Positions 7,668-16,269 of a stretch of DNA of 34,050 nt are shown here, piece by piece. The position numbers and the translations under genes are program-made. The notes below the pieces were generated by a model. The model was not told where the DNA came from. It made no database searches and was given only the letters and a program-made list of their open reading frames with translations. This DNA is from Comamonadaceae bacterium (GTDB taxonomy: Bacteria; Pseudomonadota; Gammaproteobacteria; Burkholderiales; Burkholderiaceae_C): the NCBI GenBank assembly GCA_947450645.1, contig CANFWH010000024.1, forward strand, positions 1 through 34,050. Direction: 5' to 3'. Positions within the stretch are counted from its first letter, which is position 1. The number at the start of each line of letters is the position of its first letter.

Positions 7668-8582
7668 TTAGTAAGCTTTATGCTCATAAAACCAGGCCAC
7701 AATTTTTTGGATACCAAGACTGAGATCCGTTTGCGGTAGCTCTTTGAGTGCGCTCGTTGTTTTATCCATATTTAAACATTTAGAAGTCGCTCCGACGTAT
7801 CGCGTGGTGTCGTATTCAATTTTTGATGCATCGTAGCCAACGGAGTTACAGATAAGCTTTGCGAAGTGCTGAATCGTGTGTTCTGTGCCTGCGCCAATAT
7901 TAAAAATATCGTTGGTGGTTTGTTGATTGAGAGCCCACATGATCTGAATAAAGTCATCCAACCAAACGAGCTCTCGTTTTTGCAGCCCATCACCCCAGAG
8001 CACCACAGGCTCTGCATATTCATGGCCGCGAATAATTTTTCGGATCAAATCAAAAATGAAATGCATTTGACGGCCATCGGTGTGGTAGCCCGTACCATAA
8101 AGCGTGGAGGGGACAATGCATAAATAGTTCAAACCAAACTGCTGGTGTAAGGCGCGTGCACCTTGATACAGCATCCGCTTGGTCATTGCATAGGTATAAA
8201 GGCTAGGCGTCGGCTCACCATCCATATATTCTGATTCGTGCAGATTCGATCCTTCTGCGTAGGCACAGCTAGTGCCCATGAACACGAGCTTGGCTTGTGG
8301 TTGCTGGCTTTGCCAAAAATCCAAGACATGCGTATTGATTTTTTGATTAATGACCCATTGCTCACCTGGATGTTTGAGGCAAAAATCACCAGCTTGTGTC
8401 CAAGCTGCCAAATGGATAATTTGATCCCATTTGGTTTGGTTAAATGCCAAAAGACTATCGCTTTTAGTCAAATCACAGTTCTGTGAATTGAGTATTTGAA
8501 CATGGTGCCCAGCGGATTCTAAGAAGAGCGCTAAGGCTGAACCTAAGAAGCCCGTGCCACCTGTGAGTAATATTTTCATCAC
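7668..8582 (-). CDS. NAD(P)-dependent epimerase/reductase, GDP-fucose synthase (Fcl/WcaG)-like
   Basis: A 304-residue extended SDR. The Rossmann motif GGTGFLG is at residues 8-14. The GTSCAY motif (Ser105, Cys106) and YAMTK (Tyr131, Lys135) match the catalytic set of GDP-L-fucose synthase. A His in RQMHFIFDLI (about 174) matches the epimerase His of that family, and WGDGLQKRELVWLDD matches its conserved substrate loop. Retention of both Cys and His argues for combined C3/C5 epimerase and C4 reductase activity. With GDP-heptose genes around it, the likely substrate is a GDP-4-keto-6-deoxy-heptose; this is inference, and no GMD-like 4,6-dehydratase is obvious nearby. GTG 8582 and ATG 8579 are both possible starts. 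Confidence 0.82.
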   Translation of the reverse strand: MMKILLTGGTGFLGSALALFLESAGHHVQILNSQNCDLTKSDSLLAFNQTKWDQIIHLAAWTQAGDFCLKHPGEQWVINQKINTHVLDFWQSQQPQAKLVFMGTSCAYAEGSNLHESEYMDGEPTPSLYTYAMTKRMLYQGARALHQQFGLNYLCIVPSTLYGTGYHTDGRQMHFIFDLIRKIIRGHEYAEPVVLWGDGLQKRELVWLDDFIQIMWALNQQTTNDIFNIGAGTEHTIQHFAKLICNSVGYDASKIEYDTTRYVGATSKCLNMDKTTSALKELPQTDLSLGIQKIVAWFYEHKAY

Positions 8583-8588
8583 GGACTT

Positions 8589-9479
8589 TTAGCGTGCTGC
8601 GGCCAAGTGCGGGAAGTAGCCGTGGTTAAAAGGTTGTTCAGGAAGTGTCGCTGGATCAAACAAGACTTGATAGAGCGCCATTCGTAATTGCGTGTTATTG
8701 ATAACTTGTGTGCCAAGCCAATGCTCAGCTAAATTCGTGTAACCATAAAAATGCAAAAGCAATGCATGTAGAGCGATTTTGGCATCTGTTTCTGGTTCTA
8801 TTTTCCGCGTGAATACAGCGTCTGAATAGGCTAGATTTCCATGGCTGACCTTCTGCAAATTAGGTGTCTTACGCTTCCAATATTCGTTTTTCATATCAAT
8901 CAAATCAAAACCTTGGTGGTTGATATGGATGAGGCTCTCCCCCAACGTTTTTTCACCGACATAAAGCGGTGTATTACGCAGCTCCGCCTGCAATAAGGCG
9001 CACTCTTTGAGTACACCAGCGCACGAATCCAGCACGGCAAGATCCGAGCCTTCAAGGTCCAATTTCAAATAATGAATTTGCGACAGCCCATGCTCTTTCA
9101 GTATTGCCGGCAAGGTCGTCGTCGCCATATCGATCCGCTTTACTTCTTGATAAAACGACTCGATCCCGTATATGGATACTTCATTTGGGTAAACCTCATT
9201 GAGCCCACTGCACATAGAGAACTGACGCTCAATCAGCGTGCCTGAGCCAATAGCATCACTGACGGCCAAGCCTGATACAACAATATTTTTTGAGAAAATG
9301 CTGCCGTTCGAATCGCCGGGTGCCAAGGCATCAATTGAGATGGAGACTGCATATTTAGCAAACCAATCAGGCAGAGGCGTGACACTGTTGCCCGAGGACC
9401 CTAGGTCAGCGACGACGATGGGATGTGCGAGACTAGATAACGCATGTTGCAGCAATTGAATGGTTTGAGGTGATGGCAT
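8589..9479 (-). CDS. FkbM-family SAM-dependent methyltransferase
   Basis: A 296-residue protein. The SAM-binding segment VVADLGSSGNSVTPL is near residues 18-32. The FkbM-type central part is YLKLDLEGSDLAVLDS, near 138-153. FkbM enzymes are cytoplasmic O-methyltransferases that often decorate sugars or polyketides. The C-terminal 60 residues (after about 235) extend beyond the usual domain and are unassigned. It lies 13 bases after the zinc-binding methyltransferase and 6 bases before the Fcl-like gene, so it probably methylates a sugar of the same glycan. The acceptor position cannot be told. Confidence 0.82.
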   Translation of the reverse strand: MPSPQTIQLLQHALSSLAHPIVVADLGSSGNSVTPLPDWFAKYAVSISIDALAPGDSNGSIFSKNIVVSGLAVSDAIGSGTLIERQFSMCSGLNEVYPNEVSIYGIESFYQEVKRIDMATTTLPAILKEHGLSQIHYLKLDLEGSDLAVLDSCAGVLKECALLQAELRNTPLYVGEKTLGESLIHINHQGFDLIDMKNEYWKRKTPNLQKVSHGNLAYSDAVFTRKIEPETDAKIALHALLLHFYGYTNLAEHWLGTQVINNTQLRMALYQVLFDPATLPEQPFNHGYFPHLAAAR

Positions 9480-9492
9480 GAGGGCAGTCCAA

Positions 9493-10689
9493 TTAAGCTG
9501 GATTAACAGGGAAATAAAACTCGACGCCCGCGTCTATGAGGTGTTGATTATTTTTAAGAATTTCATTTTTGAAATTCCATGCAAATACGTAATAAACGTC
9601 AGGTTTTTCAGTTAGCTCATCTTCGATGACGATAGGGATATGCATGCCAGGCGAGTAAAGACCTTTGCGGAGCTTATTTTTTTCAGTTAGGCATTCAATT
9701 AAATCGGGACCTACGCCAAAATAATTGAGCATGGTGTTGCCTTTGACTGGCGCACCAAACCCCCAAATACGCTTGCCACTCGCTTTTGCTGCGCGCAGAT
9801 AAGCTACGTTCTCCAACTTCATTTGCTGGATGCGGTCGTGGAAGGCGTGGTAGGCCTCAATGTTATTACAGCCACTTGCATCTTCGGCTTGTCGCATGGA
9901 CAGCAGTTGAGCTGAGGCTGGTCTAACGCCTTTGTGTCCTACGTAGCCGATGATGGATCCACCATGAATCGCGGCTAGCCGCGCATCAAACATTTCTAAT
10001 CCGTGGCGATTGAGTAGTGTCTCAATGGTCTTTAGCGTGTAATAAAGCAGGTGCTCGTGGTATATCTGATCAAAGGCTAGATTCTCCATGATGCTTTTCA
10101 TGTAGAGAAATTGAACGACAAACACGCCATCGTCATTTAAGCCTAGTCGGATGCCTTCGCAAACCGAGTGCAACTCTTCCAAATGAAAGAAGACACCTGA
10201 GGCATTAAAAATATCAAATTTCTTGCCAAGCTTTTTAACAATTGTTTCGCTAAAGAACGCTTGCAATGTGGGTACACCCGCATCGTTCGCCATTTTGGCC
10301 GTGGTAATTGACGACTCAACACCCAACACTTCATAGCCTAGGCGCTGGAAGTGTTTGAGCTGCGTACCGTCGTTGGAGCCAATATCCAGCACAGATTTAT
10401 GCTTCTTATTTTTAAAGAATCGGGTATCCACTTGCTCGGCAACTTCGCTGAAGTGCGCATCTAGCGATTTGGTCACACCTGATAGGTAGGTGTGATCGCC
10501 AAACATGATTTCTTTTTTGACCGTGTAATCCAACTGCGATGTATGGCAATCTTTGCAGTAAACCAAACGCAGTGGGTAGTAGGGCTCTTTGCCCACTTCC
10601 TCAGGCTGCAAGAAGTGGTTGCACCAAGGTTGATCGCCAAGATCGACAACGGGAGTTAATTCGGTTGAATCACAAACACGGCATTGCAT
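9493..10689 (-). CDS. Zinc-binding sugar C-methyltransferase-like protein
   Basis: A 398-residue protein with the three-part layout of sugar C-methyltransferases (Methyltransf_13, _12/11 and _14). An N-terminal zinc-binding region has Cys3/Cys6 (CRVC) and Cys45/Cys48 (CKDC). The SAM-binding motif DIGSNDGT is at 102-109. A C-terminal domain contains WGFGAPVKGNTMLNYFGV. Relatives such as NovU/TylC3-type enzymes add a methyl group to the carbon next to a keto group of an NDP-4-keto sugar. ATG 10689 gives the family-typical start MQCRVC; a TTG at 10707 overlapping the previous stop is the longer alternative. It acts presumably on the same nucleotide sugar as the neighbouring epimerases. Confidence 0.85.
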   Translation of the reverse strand: MQCRVCDSTELTPVVDLGDQPWCNHFLQPEEVGKEPYYPLRLVYCKDCHTSQLDYTVKKEIMFGDHTYLSGVTKSLDAHFSEVAEQVDTRFFKNKKHKSVLDIGSNDGTQLKHFQRLGYEVLGVESSITTAKMANDAGVPTLQAFFSETIVKKLGKKFDIFNASGVFFHLEELHSVCEGIRLGLNDDGVFVVQFLYMKSIMENLAFDQIYHEHLLYYTLKTIETLLNRHGLEMFDARLAAIHGGSIIGYVGHKGVRPASAQLLSMRQAEDASGCNNIEAYHAFHDRIQQMKLENVAYLRAAKASGKRIWGFGAPVKGNTMLNYFGVGPDLIECLTEKNKLRKGLYSPGMHIPIVIEDELTEKPDVYYVFAWNFKNEILKNNQHLIDAGVEFYFPVNPA

Positions 10690-10703
10690 ATCAATCGTTC
10701 CAT

Positions 10704-11636
10704 TCAAACATTGGCGTAGACACTGTCACGCAAAATCGTATAACCTTTAATGAGCTCTTTGATACCGCGATCCAGTCCCCATTCCGTCACAAAGCCCGTC
10801 TTCGCTAATTTGGCATTCGACACAATGTAGTCACGTTTATCGGGGTCTTCGCCAATGGGGGCTTCTAAGAAGACAAAGCTAGGGACGTGTTTTTGAATGG
10901 CGGCAGCTAATTCAAGTTTGGAGAGATTGGCATCATCTAATCCCACGTTATAGGCATTGCTTTTCATGGCATCAAAGTGTTCAATGCCATAGCAAAAAGC
11001 GCGCGATACGTCGTGAATATGAATATAGTTGCGCTTGAAGTGGCCTTCAAAAATCACCACTGCATGATCGTGCACAGCACGATAAGTAAAGTCATTGACC
11101 AGCAAATCAGTGCGCATACGCGGAGCCATTCCAAACACTGTTGCTAAGCGAAAGGTGATGCTGTTTGCGCGTGCGAGCACAGCTTCTTCGGCCTTGACCT
11201 TGGTGATGCCGTAGAGAGAAATGGGGCGGAGCGGTGATTCTTCGGTACACGCGCTATCTTTATCACCGATGCCGTACCCACTGTTGGTGACTGGCATGAG
11301 AATGCGCTGCTGTTTACTTGCCAGGCGGCATATCATTTCAACAGCATCTTGGTTCGTGGTTTGCGTGCCAATCGGGTCAGTTTTGCACAGTGGCGCTCCA
11401 ACCAAAGCTGCGAGCGGAATGATGACATCCGCATCCGCCATCTCTTTACGCATTAAATCTTCACTGCGTGCATCGCCGCGAATAACATTGAAATCCTCAT
11501 TTGCACAGCAATCCGCCAATGAATTTGGCTTAAACATAAAGTTGTCAATGACGGTAACTGCATGTCCTTTGCCTAACAACATGGGCACAAGAATAGAGCC
11601 AATGTAGCCTGCCCCACCTGTTACTAATATCTTCAT
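10704..11636 (-). CDS. NAD-dependent epimerase/dehydratase (extended SDR)
   Basis: A 310-residue nucleotide-sugar epimerase/dehydratase. The Rossmann motif GGAGYIG is at 7-13 and Asp31 follows the second strand, favouring NAD. The catalytic set is Ser/Thr118-119 in TNSGYG, Tyr142 and Lys146 in YGITK. The substrate loop has RNYIHIHDVSRAF near 203. The reaction could be 4-epimerisation, 4,6-dehydration or another NDP-sugar conversion. The sequence is not a close GalE or GMD by eye, so I leave the substrate open. It sits 11 bases after gmhA and its stop touches the start region of the C-methyltransferase gene, suggesting translational coupling. Confidence 0.82.
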   Translation of the reverse strand: MKILVTGGAGYIGSILVPMLLGKGHAVTVIDNFMFKPNSLADCCANEDFNVIRGDARSEDLMRKEMADADVIIPLAALVGAPLCKTDPIGTQTTNQDAVEMICRLASKQQRILMPVTNSGYGIGDKDSACTEESPLRPISLYGITKVKAEEAVLARANSITFRLATVFGMAPRMRTDLLVNDFTYRAVHDHAVVIFEGHFKRNYIHIHDVSRAFCYGIEHFDAMKSNAYNVGLDDANLSKLELAAAIQKHVPSFVFLEAPIGEDPDKRDYIVSNAKLAKTGFVTEWGLDRGIKELIKGYTILRDSVYANV

Positions 11637-11647
11637 ATTTAGATCTC

Positions 11648-12220
11648 TTAATTTAATGAAACAAAATTCTTTTCAACCATCTCACAAATATAGTGGTAAA
11701 CCATCAAATGCATCTCTTGAATACGTGGCGTGTGTGTTGATGGAACGGCAATTAAGATGTCGCAAAGGGCGGCCATCCTGCCACCGTTTGCGCCTGTTAG
11801 CCCAATGACCTTCATACCCTCTAGCCGAGCCTGCGCAATTGCTTCTAGCACGTTTTTGGAGTTCCCACTGGTTGATATAACCCAGAGCACGCCACCCACC
11901 TGCGCATACGCCTCTACTTGGCGTGCAAAAACAGTATCGTAACTGACATCATTTGCCCAAGCTGTGATCACCGACGTATCTGTTGAAAGCGCCCGTACGT
12001 TGAGGGCTTTACGCTGCGCTAAAAATTTACCCACCATTTCCCCCGCAATATGCTGCGCATCAGCTGCTGAACCGCCATTACCGCATACTAAAACAGGTAG
12101 CCGTGCTTGAAGTGTTGTGCTTAGCAATATGATTGCTTCTTGAATATAGGCTTCAGTAGATGAATACAAAAGATCTAGATTGCTAGCAATTGAATCTAAT
12201 TGTTTTTTAAAGTCATTCAT
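11648..12220 (-). CDS. gmhA: Sedoheptulose-7-phosphate isomerase
   Basis: A 190-residue SIS-domain protein, full length for GmhA, which converts sedoheptulose 7-phosphate to D-glycero-D-manno-heptose 7-phosphate. The phosphate-binding motif CGNGGSAADAQHIAGEM is at 46-62 and includes the Glu that corresponds to the catalytic acid. STSGNS is near 115-120. C-terminal HLMVYHYICEMVE (171-183) carries the active-site His region. It lies 11 bases after hddA, consistent with a GDP-heptose pathway. A second SIS gene at 16970-17395 is broken, so this copy is probably the working isomerase of the cluster. No Shine-Dalgarno is visible. Confidence 0.9.
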   Translation of the reverse strand: MNDFKKQLDSIASNLDLLYSSTEAYIQEAIILLSTTLQARLPVLVCGNGGSAADAQHIAGEMVGKFLAQRKALNVRALSTDTSVITAWANDVSYDTVFARQVEAYAQVGGVLWVISTSGNSKNVLEAIAQARLEGMKVIGLTGANGGRMAALCDILIAVPSTHTPRIQEMHLMVYHYICEMVEKNFVSLN

Positions 12221-12231
12221 AGCACTGTTTC

Positions 12232-13212
12232 TTATGAGTGAATAATGGTGCTGCCGGCAGCATTAATATTAAAAGTAATTTCGTGGTAACGAGCCAGAGC
12301 TATTTTGACAGCAGGCTGGCATTCTGGGGGCACAAAAAACAGCATAAAACCACCACCACCTGCGCCGAGGAGTTTGCCACCGATAGCGCCAGCAGATTGA
12401 GCTTGGGCATACATTTCATCAATAATTGAATTACTGACCTCGCTTGCTAATTGGCGTTTTTCGAGCCAACTACTGTGTAATAACTCCCCAAATCTTGTAA
12501 GTGAGGCTTGCGATGTGAGTACTGTGTGTGCATCATCGACCATATGTCTCATAGCTGTTAAACGAACACTTAATGAATCAATATTCGCAATTTTAGTTTT
12601 TTCAATACCTTGTGCCTTTCGCGTAATGCCCGTGTAAAACATCATTAAGTGTGACTTAAGCTCTTGCTCTCTATCTGCACTGAGGGAGACACGCTCTACC
12701 CGCATACGATCTTGCCCACTAAATTCAATAATGTTAAATCCGCCAAATGCAGCGAATGCTTGATCCTGAAAGCCTACGGCTTCTTTGAGCACGTCACGTT
12801 CTATGCGAATGGCTTCTCGCGCTAATACATTGGTCGCAATATGCTCATTTTTATAAGCCTTAATTGCCTTTAGCATGCCAACTGTAAAGCTGCTGGAGCT
12901 ACCAAGGCCCGAGAATGAAGGTAAATCTGCCGAAATGCTAATTTCAATATCTTTGTTAATATTATTAATTTTTAAAATTTCGCGAGCAGGTGCATGCTCA
13001 ATATCAGCAACGCTTTTAACATTCTCCACTTTGCTATAAGCAAGTCGAACGCTGTAATCAAACAATTCAGAGGGAAAACGAGAAGCTGATATATAGACAA
13101 ATTTATCAATTGCTGTGCCGAGTACAGATCCACCATGTCGAGAAAAATGTTCAGGAAGGTCGGTACCTCCGCCAAAGAAGCTAACGCGCAAAGGGGTTTT
13201 TGAGATAATCAT
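12232..13212 (-). CDS. hddA: D-glycero-alpha-D-manno-heptose-7-phosphate kinase, HddA-like
   Basis: A 326-residue GHMP kinase. The N-terminus ISKTPLRVSFFGGGTDLP (residues 3-20) is typical of the HddA family. The GHMP ATP-binding loop PSFSGLGSSSS is at 98-108, and the C-terminal motif GGKLLGAGGGGF is near 277-288. HddA adds a phosphate at C1 to give the 1,7-bisphosphate on the route to GDP-heptose. The next genes are gmhA and, further down, hddC. The phosphatase GmhB that acts between HddA and HddC is not in the window and may be shared with LPS core synthesis. Base composition is more AT-rich than in tex or mltG. Confidence 0.85.
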   Translation of the reverse strand: MIISKTPLRVSFFGGGTDLPEHFSRHGGSVLGTAIDKFVYISASRFPSELFDYSVRLAYSKVENVKSVADIEHAPAREILKINNINKDIEISISADLPSFSGLGSSSSFTVGMLKAIKAYKNEHIATNVLAREAIRIERDVLKEAVGFQDQAFAAFGGFNIIEFSGQDRMRVERVSLSADREQELKSHLMMFYTGITRKAQGIEKTKIANIDSLSVRLTAMRHMVDDAHTVLTSQASLTRFGELLHSSWLEKRQLASEVSNSIIDEMYAQAQSAGAIGGKLLGAGGGGFMLFFVPPECQPAVKIALARYHEITFNINAAGSTIIHS

Positions 13213-13234
13213 ATGAATCTATAGCGATTGAATT

Positions 13235-14110
13235 CTAAGCGAGTAAACCTGCTATGTTATTGAATATAGTCATTGCATCTTGTTTAATAGTCGTATAATC
13301 CAGATCAGTTGTTTGTGATTTCAACGGAGCCAGCTTCTCTTCGACAACGCTATTACGCCAGAATAAACGAAGATTTGAAGCAATATGAAATTCATTACAT
13401 AAATCCATTAATCGCTGTTCAATTAATGCATGATGAATAAAATAATCACTGGATGTTTCTTTTGCGCTAAAAGTGTGGGGTGATTTTCGATAGACAGCTG
13501 CAATTTCGTTAACAAAGCAAATCCCTCCATACAAAGGTAGTGCATGATTGAAAAAATAGTCTGACTGCCCACCTAAATCTTTTTTAAATCCTAATTTTTT
13601 CATAAGATGTGTCTTCCAAATAACAGATGAGCCAGGTATAAACAGCGTTCGATTAAAAAAACTTATAACTGCATTGAGACCTTCCACGTAGCCTGAAAAA
13701 AAAGTCCCCATATTCCAGAGGGAAGCGCTGGTCTCGGCGTCTACAACTGTAGTTTGAAAAGCTACGCCAGCTGCATTTGGGTATTTAGTTAATTCATCAA
13801 TAGTTTTCTGGAAAAAATCATTGTTACACACATAATCATCAGCGCCGCTACCGTAGTATAGATCGCCAGACATATTTTTCAATCCTACCTCAAGGGCTGC
13901 GAATACCCCTTGATTTTCAGAAAGAAAAAATGGTTTAATTCGTGAATCTTTTTTAGAGAATTCAGTAAGAATTTCTTGACTATTATCGGTTGAACCATCA
14001 TCGATAACAATGGCCTCCCAATTTTTATAGCTTTGCTTAATAAGTCCATTCAAATTATCCGAAAGATATTTGCCATGATTAAAATTTGGAATAATTACAG
14101 AAATAAGCAT
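13235..14110 (-). CDS. Glycosyltransferase family 2
   Basis: A 291-residue GT-A fold glycosyltransferase. It has the family-2 start ISVIIPNFNHGKYL (3-16), VIDDGSTDNS near 41-50, and GSGADDYV near 94-101 serving as the DXD-like metal/nucleotide site. The catalytic-region motif is GGQSDYFFNHAL near 192. It transfers a sugar from a nucleotide donor to a growing glycan on the cytoplasmic side. ATG 14110 starts one base after the stop of the upstream nucleotidyltransferase; an in-frame start at 14134 would overlap that gene. No trailing membrane segments are present, so it is a soluble or peripheral enzyme. The gene is AT-rich, in line with acquired sugar genes. Confidence 0.86.
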   Translation of the reverse strand: MLISVIIPNFNHGKYLSDNLNGLIKQSYKNWEAIVIDDGSTDNSQEILTEFSKKDSRIKPFFLSENQGVFAALEVGLKNMSGDLYYGSGADDYVCNNDFFQKTIDELTKYPNAAGVAFQTTVVDAETSASLWNMGTFFSGYVEGLNAVISFFNRTLFIPGSSVIWKTHLMKKLGFKKDLGGQSDYFFNHALPLYGGICFVNEIAAVYRKSPHTFSAKETSSDYFIHHALIEQRLMDLCNEFHIASNLRLFWRNSVVEEKLAPLKSQTTDLDYTTIKQDAMTIFNNIAGLLA

Positions 14111-14111
14111 T

Positions 14112-14816
14112 TTAAATAAATTTAGTATATTCAATTTGTGCTAGGTGATAGCTTTCTAGGTTGCCAACATCACGATGGTATATATTATTGTAAAACGTAT
14201 TAATACGCCCCATAAAATGTGGAAGGACATCAGTGCTGAAATCAATCATCTCTTTCTTTAGAGTAGCAATAAAGTCGATCACTGGTGGGGCAAGAATATA
14301 AATAGCCGCATTAGCCAGTTGGCCAGGTGGATTTTTTATTTTCTCATGAAAATTGTAAACAATACCGAGGTCATCAAGCTCAACAATTCCACAGCTTTCT
14401 GGTGTATCGGTGTAAAATATCATCATCGTTATATCAATATGAGGAGCACGCGTATTAAATTTATCCATGAATGCATTCATATCGAATAGAGATAAATTAT
14501 CCGCGTGAATCATCATCACAGGTTCATGCTGAAAATAAGAGCTGTTTTTTAGCAATGTACCGCCTGTACCCAGCAAATCTTTCTCATGCACCGTTGCGAT
14601 ATGAATGGGATAAGTGCATTGTGACAGGTGTGCAATAACCTTTTCAGGTAAATAGTGCAGGTTGATAAGGACATCTTGAATCCCAGCACCGCTCAGCAGT
14701 TCAAGCCAGTAGTCTAGGAGCGGTTTATTGTTGATTTCAACAAGGCATTTAGGTATCGTATTGGTGATAGGGCGTAGCCGTGTACCTAACCCAGCAGCGA
14801 GCAGTAACGCACGCAT
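14112..14816 (-). CDS. Sugar nucleotidyltransferase (NTP_transferase family)
   Basis: A 234-residue enzyme of the family that joins a sugar 1-phosphate to a nucleotide. The signature LLLAAGLGTRLRPITNTIPK (4-23) is present, with HADN near 107 as the metal-binding Asp segment. ATG 14816 overlaps the last base of the upstream stop codon (TAATG), which fixes this start and indicates translational coupling with the PfkB fusion gene. Substrate and nucleotide are unknown. Pairing with a kinase suggests it uses the sugar 1-phosphate produced there. It is clearly distinct from the HddC-like enzyme at 6948-7652. Confidence 0.85.
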   Translation of the reverse strand: MRALLLAAGLGTRLRPITNTIPKCLVEINNKPLLDYWLELLSGAGIQDVLINLHYLPEKVIAHLSQCTYPIHIATVHEKDLLGTGGTLLKNSSYFQHEPVMMIHADNLSLFDMNAFMDKFNTRAPHIDITMMIFYTDTPESCGIVELDDLGIVYNFHEKIKNPPGQLANAAIYILAPPVIDFIATLKKEMIDFSTDVLPHFMGRINTFYNNIYHRDVGNLESYHLAQIEYTKFI

Positions 14817-16255
14817 TAAACCAGCTCCTGTAGTAATTCTGTTGTCTGAATGGGCGTGTTGACAACCCGGCCCACTTGTACGGCGGCGGCTAGCGATCCC
14901 AAGCAGGCAGCTTGCCATATGTTGCCGCCACTGGCTAAGGTCATTGCACTAGCAATCAATAGGGAGTCCCCAGCACCCGCGACATCTTTAGCCGCTGCAT
15001 TTAAAGCATTAACTCGATCGGTAAACCACTCATCACCAGCTTGCCCATTGCCCGCATGAATCATCACCCCTTCTTCCCCCAGCTTTAGCAATATATTTTT
15101 TGCCGAAGATTGAAGTCGCAGTGCTTCAGCCAATACAACTAGGCCATCCTCATGGTTACGGGTGCTGATACATGCTTCGCGCTCGGTGGGCGTTAGCAGA
15201 TCCATATTTTGGAAGCGACTGATGTCACCGACTTGCGAAGACGATTGGCTATCGGCGTCCAGTAACACGCCGCGATGCTTGGCGATTTTAATAATTTTTT
15301 CAACCAAGGGCTGCTGAGGAAGGCATCCATAGTTAAAGTCTGAAAAGACTATAAGATTGGCTTCATCCAGCGTCTTTTCGGTTGCCGCTAGTAGTTGGTC
15401 TTGGAGGGTTGCCGAGATGGCGCCTTGGTGCAAGTGACTCAACCGCAAAAGACTTTTCCCTTTGCAGCGGAATCGTTGTTTCAAAGTTGTAGGGTGACTG
15501 TCATCAAGCATAAGATGTGCTTGCACACCTGCGTCTGCAAGCCCTTTGCTGGCAAAATCCCTTGTTACGTCTGCGCCTGTTACCGATATAAAGTTAACAG
15601 AAGCACCTAGCCCAGCAGCGTGCGCAGCAACAATGCCTGCACGGCCAATAAGCCGAGTGGAATCGATAGGCGTGACAACAATAGTTGTGTCGTCTTGCGA
15701 CATGCCAAATGGTTGACAGGTAATGTATTCATGAGCATTAAGATTGCCAATGACACACACTTTGAGTTTTGCAAACTGCTCTACTAAATAGGTCAATTGC
15801 TGGCGCTTAATACTATGGCGTGCAAGATATTTCGTGGGAAGTCCAATAGATCTCAAATTAAACTCGCGAAACTCTTTACGAATCAAATCCAGCGAAGAAA
15901 AAATAGTCTCCCCAGAGTTAAAGAGTAGTTTGCACCCATACTGCTCTAATGCAGTGAGTTCTGAGTTAAACAATGACTCGTGCTCTTTTCCTTTAACTAC
16001 AATATCAGGACGTAATCGTTTAATGACAGCAGCAGTTGGTTCGTCCATTATAAACGCCTCGTTCACCCAGCTATTGCTTTGTATGCCTTCAAAGCGCAAC
16101 TGCTCAGGGATAAGTGCAGAGCCAACAGCAAAGAGGTCACTTTCAATAGCAACAATTAATCGTTCACCATACTGTTTTGCAAAGCGCAGCAGACGGAGAT
16201 GACTAGTATCAAAGACATTAAAACGAGCAGAGACGAAGACAATTTTGCTTGGCAT
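14816..16255 (-). CDS. Cytidylyltransferase-like / PfkB sugar kinase fusion
   Basis: A 479-residue two-domain protein. Residues 1-140 resemble the nucleotidyltransferase half of HldE (KIVFVSARFN, LRPDIVVKGKEHE). Residues about 155-479 are a ribokinase/PfkB domain with the catalytic anion-hole motif DVAGAGD at 424-430. The domain order is the reverse of HldE, where the kinase comes first. The HxGH nucleotide-binding motif expected at residues 16-19 reads DTSH, losing the first His and the Gly, so the transferase half may be inactive; the kinase half keeps its catalytic Asp. It probably phosphorylates a heptose-type sugar for the coupled nucleotidyltransferase, which is inference. Confidence 0.8.
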   Translation of the reverse strand: MPSKIVFVSARFNVFDTSHLRLLRFAKQYGERLIVAIESDLFAVGSALIPEQLRFEGIQSNSWVNEAFIMDEPTAAVIKRLRPDIVVKGKEHESLFNSELTALEQYGCKLLFNSGETIFSSLDLIRKEFREFNLRSIGLPTKYLARHSIKRQQLTYLVEQFAKLKVCVIGNLNAHEYITCQPFGMSQDDTTIVVTPIDSTRLIGRAGIVAAHAAGLGASVNFISVTGADVTRDFASKGLADAGVQAHLMLDDSHPTTLKQRFRCKGKSLLRLSHLHQGAISATLQDQLLAATEKTLDEANLIVFSDFNYGCLPQQPLVEKIIKIAKHRGVLLDADSQSSSQVGDISRFQNMDLLTPTEREACISTRNHEDGLVVLAEALRLQSSAKNILLKLGEEGVMIHAGNGQAGDEWFTDRVNALNAAAKDVAGAGDSLLIASAMTLASGGNIWQAACLGSLAAAVQVGRVVNTPIQTTELLQELV

Positions 16256-16269
16256 TATTTATAATAGAA

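Noticed and set aside
14817-14918. Upstream extension of the nucleotidyltransferase gene
   Set aside because: The added residues are basic and low in homology and overlap the PfkB fusion gene. The ATG at 14816 gives the exact family start MRALLLAAGLGTR.
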